The translations under genes and the position numbers were made by a program. The notes beneath the pieces were generated by a model. It saw only the letters and a program-made list of their open reading frames with translations. It was not told the origin of the DNA and ran no database searches. From Asanoa ferruginea (lineage in GTDB: Bacteria; Actinomycetota; Actinomycetes; Mycobacteriales; Micromonosporaceae), in assembly GCF_003387075.1 (NCBI RefSeq), contig NZ_QUMQ01000001.1:3286001-3350000 (forward strand): a stretch of DNA of 64,000 nt, given 5' to 3'. Positions 1-8,763 of this stretch are shown one piece after another; positions within the stretch are counted from its first letter, which is position 1, and each line of letters begins with the position of its first letter.

Positions 1-136
1 CGGCGTCGAGGCCTTCCCGGACCCGGATCCGGACAAGGGCGGCATCCGGATCAACGAGGCCATCGCCAACGATCCCGACTTCGCGGCGGCGCAGAAGAAA
101 TGCGACGCGCTGATGGAAAGGCCGGACTCCAAGTGA
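1..136 (+). CDS. C-terminus of a small secreted/lipoprotein-type protein (5' truncated)
   Basis: Reading frame 2 is open from the window edge to a TGA at 134-136 and gives about 44 residues. It contains [10 protein letters not shown], then [15 protein letters not shown]. This FPDPD...F.AA...C pattern is the C-terminal half of a small Cys-containing extracytoplasmic protein that in many actinomycetes precedes a MacB-like export operon. Its role is not known. The TGA overlaps the GTG of the adaptor gene (GTGA), so it is probably the first gene of the same operon. Only the end is visible, so signal peptide and lipobox cannot be checked. Confidence 0.6.
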   Translation, partial: GVEAFPDPDPDKGGIRINEAIANDPDFAAAQKKCDALMERPDSK

Positions 137-1196
137 CAGCGCGACGAGGTGCGAAACTGGCCGGTGGTGCGGTCACCGTGCTGGCGGTCGGCGCCGCCGC
201 GGCGGCCACCATCGGCTTCGGGTTCGGCTCCGACGGCGACGGCGCGACCGCCGCCGAACTGCCGCCCGCGACGACGACGGTGACCCGGCAGACCCTCGAC
301 GACACCGAGAGCGTCGACGGAACGTTGGGCTACGGCGACACCACGAAGCTCGCCGCGCGGTCGGGCGGCACGGTCACCACCCTGCCGTACGCCGGATCGG
401 TGTTCCAGCGCGGCCACGCAGTCTACAAAGTGGACAATCAGCCGGTCGTGCTGATGTATGGCAAGCTGCCAGCCTATCGGGCGCTCGGCCCGGGCGACGA
501 GGGCGCCGACGTCAAGCAGCTCGAGACCAACCTGCGCGCGCTGGGCCACACCGGCTTCACCGTCGACGACGAGTTCACCTCGGCCACGGCCGACGCCGTC
601 CGCGACTGGCAGGACGACCTCGGTGTCACCGAGACCGGGCGGGTGGAGCTGGGCCGGGTGCTCTTCGCGCCGGGCCCGATCCGGATCGACAGCGTCACGG
701 CGACGCTGGGTGGCGGGGTCGGCCCGGGCCAGGAGGTGCTCGCCTACACCGGCACCAGCCGGGTGATCACCGTGCAGCTCGACATCGGCGAGCAGCGGCT
801 GGCGAAGAAGGGCACCAAGGTGTCGGTCGAGCTGCCCGACGGCAAGCGGGTCGACGGCACGGTGCAGCGGGTCTACACGGTCATCGAGGCCAGCGACGAC
901 CCCAACGGCGCACCGGAGACGAAGATCGAGGCGCAGGTCTCGCTGGCCGACGCCAAGGCCGGCGCCGGGCTCGACGTCGCCGCGGTCGAGGTGACGTTCA
1001 CCGCCGCGCAGCACGCCGACGTGCTCACCGTGCCGGTGGCGGCGCTGGTCGCGCTGGCCGAGGGCGGATACGGCGTCGAACTCGTCGAGGGGAGTGCGAC
1101 CCGCTACACCCGGGTCGAGACCGGGCTGTTCGCCAACGGCCGGGTAGAGGTCGCCGGCGACGGCGTCACCGAGGGCGTGACGGTGGGGATGCCGAA

Positions 1197-1200
<4 letters not shown>
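133..1200 (+). CDS. Periplasmic-adaptor-like (membrane fusion) protein with peptidoglycan-binding domain
   Basis: 355 aa. The GTG at 133 is chosen because it overlaps the upstream stop by 4 bp and puts a signal-anchor ([22 protein letters not shown]) about 8 residues from the N-terminus; an in-frame start at 100 would lie inside the previous gene. Residues ~115-180 form a PG_binding_1 repeat ([15 protein letters not shown]...FT..T..AVRDWQ). The rest is the beta-barrel/lipoyl-type region of HlyD/MacA-like adaptors. In Gram-positives such proteins sit outside the membrane and pair with a MacB-type ABC transporter, which is encoded by the next two genes through 4-bp overlaps. The transported compound is unknown. 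Confidence 0.85.
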
Positions 1201-1849
<649 letters not shown>

Positions 1850-1853
<4 letters not shown>

Positions 1854-3052
1854 GCTCGCTCCTGTCGCCGGCCCGGCTGCGTCCGAGGGACATCGTGCGG
1901 GTGGGTGCGGTGGGTCTGCGTACCCGGCCGACCCGGGCTCTGCTCTCGGCGTTGGGCATCGCGATCGGCATCGCGGCCATGATCGCGGTCGTCGGCATCT
2001 CCGCGTCGTCGCGCGCCGATCTCGACCGGCAGCTGTCGGCCCTCGGCACCAACCTGCTGACCGTCACGCCGGGGCAGTCGATCTTCGGCGAGGACGCCAG
2101 CCTGCCGCTGGCGGCCGAGTCGATGATCGAACGGATCGGCCCGGTGCGCTCGACCTCGGCGATCGGCAGCGTCGGCGGCGCCAGCGTCTACCGCTCCGAC
2201 CGCATCCCGCCGGCACAGACCAACGGTCTGTCCGCGTTCGCCGCCCGGCTCGACCTGCCGGAGACGGTGTCCGCGACGTTCCGAAGTGGAGTGTGGCTGA
2301 ACGAGGCGACGGCCCGGTATCCGGCGGTCGTGCTCGGCGACGCCGCGGCCCGCCGGCTGGGCATCACCCGCGCCGGCCCCGAGGTCGAGATCCTGGTCGG
2401 GGGCGAACGCTTCGTCGTGGTCGGCATCCTGGCACCGGTCGCGCTCGCCGAGGAGTTGGACGACGCCGCCATCATGGGCTGGCCGGTGGCGACCGACCTG
2501 TTCGGCTTCGACGGCCACCCGACCACCGTCTACACCCGCTCCGACGAGAGCCAGGTCGAAGCGGTCCGCGCGGTGCTCGGCCCGACCGCCAACCCACAGG
2601 CGCCGAACGAGGTCGACGTTTCCCGCCCCTCCGACGCGCTCACCGCCCAACGAGCGGCCGGCGCCGCGTTCACCGGCCTGCTCCTCGGCCTGGGCGCGGT
2701 GGCGCTGCTGGTCGGCGGCGTGGGCGTGGCCAACACGATGGTGATCTCGGTGCTCGAACGCCGCGGCGAGATCGGCCTGCGCCGCTCGCTCGGCGCCACC
2801 CGCGGCCAGATCCGCACCCAGTTCCTGGCCGAGTCACTGCTGCTGTCGGCCCTGGGTGGCATCGGCGGTGTCCTGTTAGGAATCGTCGTGACCACGGGGT
2901 ACGCCTACTACCAGCACTGGCCGACCACGGTGCCCGGCTGGGCCACGGCCGGCGGCCTGGCGGCAACGATCGTGATCGGCGGCATCGCGGGCCTCTACCC
3001 GGCCATCCGCGCGGCCCGACTGTCTCCGACGGAGGCCCTGGCCGCTCCGTGA
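1850..3052 (+). CDS. ABC transporter permease, MacB/FtsX family
   Basis: 400 aa. One transmembrane segment (~res 28-52, [21 protein letters not shown]), a long extracytoplasmic MacB_PCD domain with the usual [13 protein letters not shown] start, then three C-terminal segments (~275-300, ~330-350, ~365-385). [28 protein letters not shown] is the cytoplasmic coupling region typical of FtsX permeases. With the ATPase and adaptor it completes a MacA-MacB-like exporter, probably for a peptide, lipid or antibiotic. A hairpin terminator follows directly at 3061-3093. Confidence 0.93.
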
Positions 3053-3060
3053 GGTTGAGA

Positions 3061-3093
3061 CCGAAACGGCCCTCTTCTGGGGGGTCGTTTCGG
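3061..3093. terminator. Hairpin terminator between convergent genes
   Basis: Arms CCGAAACG (3061-3068) and CGTTTCGG (3086-3093) pair perfectly, and the inner GCCC/GGGG extends the stem. The hairpin lies in the 44-bp gap between the converging permease and TIR genes. There is no long T-run, as is usual in actinomycetes; it could act in both directions. Confidence 0.7.
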
Positions 3094-3096
3094 GTA

Positions 3097-4854
3097 TCAG
3101 GCCATGAGCGCGGTCACCGTCGCATCACCGTCGATGACGTAGACGTGCCCGTTGGCGACAGTCGGTGCCGTGCCCAGCCACCTGCCCACGGGATGGCGCC
3201 AGTGCGGCTCGCCGGTCGACGCGGCCACCGCGTAGATGGACCTGTCCGTTCCGAAGTAGACGTTGGAGCCGTCCACCGCGGCCGCGCTGGCACGCCCGTC
3301 TGGTCGGTAGACCCATCTGACGCGGCCGGTAGCGACTTCGATCGCGTGCATGTCGCGCGAACCGACATAGGCGACACCGTCGGCGACCGCGACCGCCGAA
3401 AGCTGCCCGCCCCAGCCCGAGACGTGCACGTGCCATCCGCTCTCTCCGGTGGTGGCGTCGAGCCCGTAGACGCGCTTGCCCTCGGGCCGTGCGGCGATGA
3501 CAACTCCGTCGGCGACGCCAAGGCGCCAGGTGATCGGATCACCAGGCAGGAAGCGGACCGAAGGGCGGGGCCTGGGAATGACCTGCCACCGCCGGGTGCC
3601 CGAAGCCGGATCGATGTTAGCCACCCGACCCGACACGGTGCCGCAGATGACGTTGTCGACGTCGGCGAAGAGCGCGGTCGGTTCCTGGTCGACCGCACAT
3701 TCCCAGCGGACCTTCCCAGCCTCGGCGGAGAGGCTGACCACCCGGCGACCCCGGCAGACGACGACGTGGTCGTCGAGCGCGAACAGCGGTTGCCCGAGGT
3801 TGGTCGATCCCTGCCAGCGCTCGACACCGATGGCGAGGTCGAAAGCGATGATGCGGCCCTCGGGACGGCCGCGGAATGCGCCGATGATCGCTACGCCAGT
3901 CTGGACCGTCGCCACCGTGGGGTTGCTGCTCACTGCGGGCTGCTGAGTGGGCGTTGGCTGGTTTCCAACCGCTACGTATACGGTCGACGGCGTGGTGTGC
4001 AGACGGATCTGGCTCGCAGGGTAGGTGAGGAGCCGGGACCACAACAGTTCGCCGGAGTTCGTGTCGATGCAGTGCAGGTGGGTGGTTGAGTCGTAGACCA
4101 GCACTCGCCGACCCTGCACGGCCAGCGGTGTGCTGAGAATGCCGTCGCGTCCGGCAACGGACCACCGAACAGCCCCAGTGTGCCCGTCGACGCCATATAA
4201 GCGTCGGTCGCCTCCGGCCACCAGCAGCACGTCTTCAGCCAGCGCGGGAGGGTAGCTGGCCGAGGTCGCCTGCGGGAACAAGCCGTCCAGAATCGCGGGA
4301 TCGAATATGAGCTGGTGCGCCTCGGACAACGGCGGCACCTGCTGGCGGATGCCCCGGCCGGCGAATCCGATCTGGACGGTGCTCCAGCCGATCGTGGCAG
4401 CTGCGATGTTTGCCGGGGACTGACTTGGGGGTGCTTCGGCAGGACCGGCAGCGGTGGAGCCAGCGAGAGCAAGCAACTCGTCAATCAGTCGCTCGTTGGG
4501 AAGACGGCCGTCTCTGACGTCGGCGTAATGGTAGTCGGACAGGCGAAAGAACACCTTGCCGGCCAGTAATAGGGGGATGAGCCGCTTGTCCTGCCCCTCC
4601 GCGTGGCTGATCTCGCGCTTCACCCACTTCGAGGCTTTCGATTCCGGCGTCATCACGATGAGAACTGCCGCGCAGGTGTTGATCTTTTCGATGATCACCT
4701 CCTCCCACTGGTCACCCGGCACCATCGCGTGGTCGAACCACACCGGGACACCCGCGTCGGCCAGATGCGTCGCGAGCCGCTCCACATAGGCCTTGTCGCT
4801 CCGGCTGTAAGAGATGAACACATGCCCACCCACGCACGGCAGGCTATCGGACAC
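3097..4854 (-). CDS. TIR-domain protein fused to PQQ-type beta-propeller
   Basis: 585 aa. Residues ~9-110 form a bacterial TIR domain: HVFISYSRSD at the BB start, VWFDHAMVPGDQW, then TPESKASKWVKRE; E81 of WVKRE sits where TIR NADases carry their catalytic glutamate. After a ~75-residue linker, residues ~185-585 hold repeated propeller blades (LYGVDGHTGAVRWSVAGRDG, IIAFDLAIGVERWQ, VYGLDATTGESGW, IYAVAASTGEPHW), the PQQ_2/YncE type. No signal peptide or membrane segment is seen, so it is probably cytoplasmic. Known TIR proteins in bacteria cleave NAD or make signalling nucleotides, often in immunity; that role here is inference. Sampled rows of the TIR part are about 60% GC against 75-80% in flanking genes, suggesting transfer. 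No partner gene is adjacent. Confidence 0.88.
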   Translation of the reverse strand: MSDSLPCVGGHVFISYSRSDKAYVERLATHLADAGVPVWFDHAMVPGDQWEEVIIEKINTCAAVLIVMTPESKASKWVKREISHAEGQDKRLIPLLLAGKVFFRLSDYHYADVRDGRLPNERLIDELLALAGSTAAGPAEAPPSQSPANIAAATIGWSTVQIGFAGRGIRQQVPPLSEAHQLIFDPAILDGLFPQATSASYPPALAEDVLLVAGGDRRLYGVDGHTGAVRWSVAGRDGILSTPLAVQGRRVLVYDSTTHLHCIDTNSGELLWSRLLTYPASQIRLHTTPSTVYVAVGNQPTPTQQPAVSSNPTVATVQTGVAIIGAFRGRPEGRIIAFDLAIGVERWQGSTNLGQPLFALDDHVVVCRGRRVVSLSAEAGKVRWECAVDQEPTALFADVDNVICGTVSGRVANIDPASGTRRWQVIPRPRPSVRFLPGDPITWRLGVADGVVIAARPEGKRVYGLDATTGESGWHVHVSGWGGQLSAVAVADGVAYVGSRDMHAIEVATGRVRWVYRPDGRASAAAVDGSNVYFGTDRSIYAVAASTGEPHWRHPVGRWLGTAPTVANGHVYVIDGDATVTALMA

Positions 4855-4887
4855 TCCGCGTAGCGAGGGATCCGCGAAACGGGTCGC

Positions 4888-6813
4888 TCAATCGCCACTG
4901 ACGGTGAGCTGTTCGAGGTGGTCGGCGATCGGGCCGGCGGTGAGCATGCCGCTGCCGGCGCCGGCCAGTTCGTCTGCCGCCGGCGTCAGAGCGGCTCGTG
5001 CACGGCCGGCGCGGTCGTGGTCGCCGACGTGGACGGCCGCCCGGCCGATGAGGCACCAGAGCGCCTCCAACAGCAGGTCGGCCGGCGGGTCCGGAGCCTG
5101 CCGCAGCGCGGTCGCGGCCTCCGCCCGGCGGTCGCGCGCCAGCAGCACGAGAGGCCGGGCCCAGGGTGCGTAAGGCCCCCAGTCGGTCGAGTCGTCGAAG
5201 TCGGCCGGCTCGTCGTGCCAGACCCGCAGGCACAGCACAGCCAGCGGCAGCAGGCCGCGCTCGACACCTGGCATGCCGGCACCGGTCAGTTCGGAGGAGG
5301 CGGCCCGGTAGGCGGCCTCGGCGGCGGAGATCGACGCACCGCTCGCGGCCAACCTCAGCGCGCGGTACCAGGCCGTGAACGCGGAGACGAGCGGCCGGCC
5401 GTGGCGTGCCGCCAGCCGGTCCGCGGCGGCCGCGTGCGTGTCGGCCCCCGCGAAGTCGGCCAGCGCCGACCGGGCCTGTAGGCGCACCAGGTGGCCGAGG
5501 ATCTCGAACGAGGCCAGCCCGTGTTCGGCCGAGAGGGTGATCAGTTCCGCCCCGATCCGGTCGCGCTCCGGTGCCAGGCCGGCGCGCTGGAACGTCTGCA
5601 TGTAGACGCCGTTTAACGCGAAGGCCAACAGGGGTGGGTCGCCGAGCCGGCGGGCGACCTGTTCTGCCGCCAGGGCGGCCGCCGAGGCGTCGGTGCCGCG
5701 CGACTCCACCGCGATCGTCGCCAGCAGGCGGGCCCGGACCGCGTCCGGGGCGTCCGCCGGAAGAGCGGCCAGCGTCCGCGTCGCCGCGGCCACCACGTCG
5801 GCCGCTTGGGCCGGGTCGTCGGAACGCGTCCAGATAGCGGGTACGTCGTAGCGCCCGATCACCCGCGCCGTCAGTTCCGGGTCGCCCAGTCGCTCGGCCG
5901 CCTCGATGGCCGCCAGCCGCTGGCCGCGCGCCGCCTCCAAGCCGCCGACCACCGCCAGGCCGCTCAGCAGGTCGACCGTCGACTCGAGGCGGACCGATGC
6001 GCCGGACACCGTGCGGTCGTAGGCGGCCGCCGCGTCCGCCCAGATCTGGTCGGCGGACGACGGGCGGGTCTGCCGGAGGATGTCGGTCTCCAGTCGGCGC
6101 AGTTCCGGACCGGGATCGATGCCGAGTTGCTCGCGGAGCAGGTCGCGGGCCCGGCGCAGCACCGCGAGCGCGTCGCCCTGCCGGCCGGTCTGGTTGAGCG
6201 CCGAGGCCAGCAGCCGCCAGGCACCCTCCCGCCACGGGTGCGCGGCCACGTGCGCGTCCAGGTCGGGCACGGCCTCGGCGGCCCGGCCGAGCGCCAGCAT
6301 CGCCTCGGCCCGCAGTTCGACCGCGTTGAGCCGCAGTTCTTCGAGCCGGGACCGATCGGCCACGGTCCAAATCTGATCTTCGAATCCGGCGTACGCCGGC
6401 CCGCGCCACCAGGTCAGCGCCTCGTCGAGCCGGTCGAGCACAACCCTCGGCGGTGGGGCTGACGCGTCGGCGACCACGTCGGCGAACCGCCACGCGTCAA
6501 CAGCGGATGGCTCGGCCTTCAGCGCGTAACCGGGGCCCTCGGTGACGAGCAGCGACGGCCGGGCCCGGGGTGCCCTCGACGGCTCCAGCGCGCGCCGCAG
6601 CGCGGCCACGAACGTGCGGACCGCGCTCACCGCGCCGGCCGGTGGGTCGTCGCGCCACAGGTCGTCGACGAGCACGTCGACCGGGACCAGCCGGCCGCGG
6701 GCGACGATCAGCCGGGCCAGCACCGCCCGGTGCTTCGGGCCCCGCAGGTCGATCGGCGCACCGGCGGCGTCCCAGGCGACCACCGGACCGAGCACACCGA
6801 ACCCGACCGGCAC
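4888..6813 (-). CDS. AfsR/SARP-family regulator (BTAD domain, no NB-ARC)
   Basis: 641 aa from the GTG at 6813, preferred because GGGAGAGG precedes it by ~7 nt and the protein then starts like its family (VGFGVLGPVVAWD). An in-frame ATG at 6858 has no ribosome site and lies inside a candidate promoter. Residues ~5-100 are the OmpR-type winged helix; ~105-250 are the BTAD helical domain (LEELRLNAVELRAEAMLALGR, HPWREGAWRLLASALNQTGRQGDALAVLRRARDLL, LGIDPGPELRRLE). The remaining ~390 residues are helical and TPR-like, without a P-loop. Such proteins activate transcription by binding heptameric direct repeats. It is divergent from an alpha/beta hydrolase, its likely target. Confidence 0.88.
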   Translation of the reverse strand: MPVGFGVLGPVVAWDAAGAPIDLRGPKHRAVLARLIVARGRLVPVDVLVDDLWRDDPPAGAVSAVRTFVAALRRALEPSRAPRARPSLLVTEGPGYALKAEPSAVDAWRFADVVADASAPPPRVVLDRLDEALTWWRGPAYAGFEDQIWTVADRSRLEELRLNAVELRAEAMLALGRAAEAVPDLDAHVAAHPWREGAWRLLASALNQTGRQGDALAVLRRARDLLREQLGIDPGPELRRLETDILRQTRPSSADQIWADAAAAYDRTVSGASVRLESTVDLLSGLAVVGGLEAARGQRLAAIEAAERLGDPELTARVIGRYDVPAIWTRSDDPAQAADVVAAATRTLAALPADAPDAVRARLLATIAVESRGTDASAAALAAEQVARRLGDPPLLAFALNGVYMQTFQRAGLAPERDRIGAELITLSAEHGLASFEILGHLVRLQARSALADFAGADTHAAAADRLAARHGRPLVSAFTAWYRALRLAASGASISAAEAAYRAASSELTGAGMPGVERGLLPLAVLCLRVWHDEPADFDDSTDWGPYAPWARPLVLLARDRRAEAATALRQAPDPPADLLLEALWCLIGRAAVHVGDHDRAGRARAALTPAADELAGAGSGMLTAGPIADHLEQLTVSGD

Positions 6814-6842
6814 CGACCCGCCTCTCCCGCAAACCGGAGGCC

Positions 6843-6870
6843 AACGTATCGCGCTCATCGGTTGCTCATC
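6843..6870 (-). promoter_or_regulatory. Candidate SARP-type direct repeat and promoter of the 4888-6813 gene
   Basis: GCTCATC occurs at 6853-6859 and 6864-6870, an exact heptamer repeat with a 4-nt spacer (11-nt period), the layout of SARP/AfsR sites. Read on the minus strand, the repeats (GATGAGC) are followed by TACGTT at 6848-6843, a fair -10 element about 30 nt before the GTG at 6813. The repeats would occupy the -35 region, as in SARP-activated promoters. Functional assignment is inference. Confidence 0.35.
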
Positions 6871-6919
6871 CGCGATCGGCACGCTGGATCCCGAACCCAC
6901 CACGAAAGGACCCTGGCAG

Positions 6920-7792
6920 ATGCCCTCGATTCCCGGATTCGACCTGCGCCGCGTCACCGTCGACGACGGAGTGGCGCTGACCGCCGCGGTGGGCGGTTCC
7001 GGCCGCCCGATCGTGCTCCTGCACGGCTTCCCGCAGACCCACCTGATGTGGCGGCATGTCGCCGCCGACCTGGCCGCCGACCACACCGTGATCTGCCCAG
7101 ACCTACGGGGGTACGGCGCCAGCGACAAGCCGGAGGCCGGCGAGCTCACCTACGCGAAGCGGACCATGGCCGCCGATGTCGTGGCGCTGGCGAAGGCACT
7201 CGGACACGACCGGTTCGCCCTCGCCGGCCATGATCGCGGTGCGCTGGTGGCCATCCGCGCCGGTCTCGACCACCCGGAGACGATCACCCACTTGGCCGCC
7301 CTCGACGTGCTGCCGACGCTGGACATGTGGGATGTGCTGCACGGCGCCCAGGCGGCGGTCGCCTTCCACCTCTACCTGATGGCCCAGCCGCCGGGCCTGC
7401 CCGAGCGGATGATCGAGGCAAGCGCCGACGAGTTCTTCGGCTCGTTCCTCGACGGCTGGGCCGGCGACGCCGCCGCGATCCCGCCCGACGTGCGCGCGAC
7501 CTACCTGGCCGCCTCGCGGGCGGCGGTCCCGTCGATCGTCGCCGACTACCGGGCCTCGGCGGGCATCGACGTGGCACACGACCGGGCCGACCGCGACGCC
7601 GGCCGCCGGCTCGCCATGCCGGTCGCGGTGGTGCAGCAGGACTGGGGTGCGGCGCTCGGCTATGACGCGGCCGCGATCTGGGGTGCCTGGGCGCCGGACC
7701 TGGTGCACCGCACGACCTCGGCCGGTCACTTCATGGCGGAGGAGGCGCCCGACGAGATCGTCAAAGCGTTGCGTGACCTGTTGAGCCGATGA
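6920..7792 (+). CDS. Alpha/beta hydrolase, haloacetate dehalogenase/epoxide hydrolase type
   Basis: 290 aa; ATG at 6920 with AAAGGA 9 nt upstream. Family marks are the oxyanion motif HGFPQTHLMW, DLRGYGASDKP, and the nucleophile elbow GHDRGA, where Asp replaces Ser as in fluoroacetate/haloalkane dehalogenases and epoxide hydrolases. LDHPETITHLAALDVLPTLDMW and the late histidine in SAGHFMAEEAPDEI complete the catalytic set. The reaction is probably SN2-type hydrolysis of a C-halogen bond or an epoxide through an aspartyl ester; the substrate cannot be told. Divergent from a BTAD regulator. A strong hairpin follows at 7810-7856. Confidence 0.87.
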   Translation: MPSIPGFDLRRVTVDDGVALTAAVGGSGRPIVLLHGFPQTHLMWRHVAADLAADHTVICPDLRGYGASDKPEAGELTYAKRTMAADVVALAKALGHDRFALAGHDRGALVAIRAGLDHPETITHLAALDVLPTLDMWDVLHGAQAAVAFHLYLMAQPPGLPERMIEASADEFFGSFLDGWAGDAAAIPPDVRATYLAASRAAVPSIVADYRASAGIDVAHDRADRDAGRRLAMPVAVVQQDWGAALGYDAAAIWGAWAPDLVHRTTSAGHFMAEEAPDEIVKALRDLLSR

Positions 7793-7809
7793 GGGTTCGG
7801 ACGGGTGAC

Positions 7810-7856
7810 CCGACCCCCGCCGCACACGGCGTCCGTCGTGGGTGGCGGGGGGTCGG
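7810..7856 (+). terminator. Hairpin terminator after the hydrolase gene
   Basis: CCGACCCCCGCC (7810-7821) pairs with GGCGGGGGGTCGG (7844-7856) with one bulged G. The stem is very GC-rich and lies 18 bp after the stop and before the next gene. No T-run follows. Confidence 0.6.
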
Positions 7857-7899
7857 CCCTACGGTGGACAGCGATGCCTAAGTGAGGGGGTCGCGACCC

Positions 7900-8691
7900 G
7901 TGCAAGAGGTAACGGATCCGCCGGAGGAGGGGCGCGGGGAGCCCTACGCCGAGACCGCCGAGATCGAGCTGTCGGTCCATGATGGTGTGTGGCCGGCCAG
8001 CGAAGATCTCCCGCTGCCGACGGTCCACCATCGGGTGATGCTGACCGACCTGCCGCCGAGCGGGCTCGCCGACATCGCGCGCCGGCTCAAGCTGACGCTT
8101 CCGGAAGCCGAGTTCGTGCCCGAGCCGCCACCGGCCCAACCGCCAGCGGCCGCAGAGCCGCCACTGGCTCTGGACGAACCAGCGCCCCGACTAGAGCTGG
8201 TCCCAGCGCCGGCGGCGGCCCCCGAGCCGGCAACGATCCCCGAGCCGGCAACGATCCCCGAGCAACCAGCAGTGCCCGAGCCCGAACGAGTGCGGTCCTC
8301 CGGGCCGGCCCTCGCGGAGCTGCCCGCCACCGAGCTCGACGAGCTGGCCAGAGACCTGTTCGCGCGGGTCGTCGACGGCCCGGCCCAGGCCTGGGCCGAG
8401 GTGCCCGCGACCGAGGAGCTCTTCGACTACCTGCGCCGCGAGCTGGGCGACGAGCAGCGCCGGATAGACGCGTTCGTCTACCGGGTCGAGGGCGGCAAGC
8501 CGGTCGTGGTCGTCCGGCCGTCCATGGCGCCCGACGGCAGGCGCATCCTGCGCCGCATCGTCCGCACCACCTCTCGTGAAGTGGCCTGGAAGGTCGTCGA
8601 CCTGTGGATCGGTGTGCCGATCGCGATGGTGCTCAACCCGCCGGCCGACCTCGTCGAAGCCGTCTACTACGCCGCTGACCTCGGCCACTGA
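7900..8691 (+). CDS. Hypothetical protein with Pro/Ala/Glu-rich linker
   Basis: 263 aa from the GTG at 7900, which has GAGGGGG about 9 nt upstream; an in-frame GTG at 7882 would have none. I do not recognise the family. The N-terminal ~70 residues (IELSVHDGVWPASEDLPLPTVHHRVMLTDLPPSGLADIARRL) look folded. Residues ~75-145 are a Pro/Ala/Glu-rich linker containing the repeat EPATIP. The C-terminal ~115 residues form a second compact part (LFARVVDGPAQAWAEVPATEELFDYLRRELGDEQ...). No signal peptide or membrane segment. A hairpin at 8694-8713 ends it just before the AfsR-like gene. Confidence 0.6.
   Translation: MQEVTDPPEEGRGEPYAETAEIELSVHDGVWPASEDLPLPTVHHRVMLTDLPPSGLADIARRLKLTLPEAEFVPEPPPAQPPAAAEPPLALDEPAPRLELVPAPAAAPEPATIPEPATIPEQPAVPEPERVRSSGPALAELPATELDELARDLFARVVDGPAQAWAEVPATEELFDYLRRELGDEQRRIDAFVYRVEGGKPVVVVRPSMAPDGRRILRRIVRTTSREVAWKVVDLWIGVPIAMVLNPPADLVEAVYYAADLGH
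8224..8259 (+). repeat. Two perfect 18-nt tandem repeats inside the linker of the 7900-8691 gene
   Basis: The unit starting GAGCCGGCAACGATC is present twice in tandem (8224-8241, 8242-8259) and encodes EPATIP twice. It is in frame and an obvious site for slippage-driven change of linker length. Confidence 0.85.
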
Positions 8692-8693
8692 GA

Positions 8694-8713
8694 CCTTGCC
8701 ATCCGTGGCAAGG
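8694..8713. terminator. Short perfect hairpin between 7900-8691 gene and AfsR-like gene
   Basis: CCTTGCCA (8694-8701), loop TCCG, TGGCAAGG (8706-8713). Perfect 8-bp stem starting 2 bp after the stop codon. Likely a weak terminator or mRNA-stabilising hairpin. Confidence 0.5.
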
Positions 8714-8763
8714 CCGCGGGCAGACGGTGGAGTCGACATCGGGCTGACGACGAGGAGACCACC

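Noticed and set aside
2293..4089. 598-aa plus-strand open frame crossing the permease and TIR genes
   Set aside because: Arg/Pro/Gly-rich shadow of the permease frame that runs through a terminator and antisense to the TIR gene; no domain.
6814..7149. N-terminal extension of the BTAD regulator to an upstream start
   Set aside because: It would overlap the divergent hydrolase gene and its ribosome site, and the extra residues match no family.
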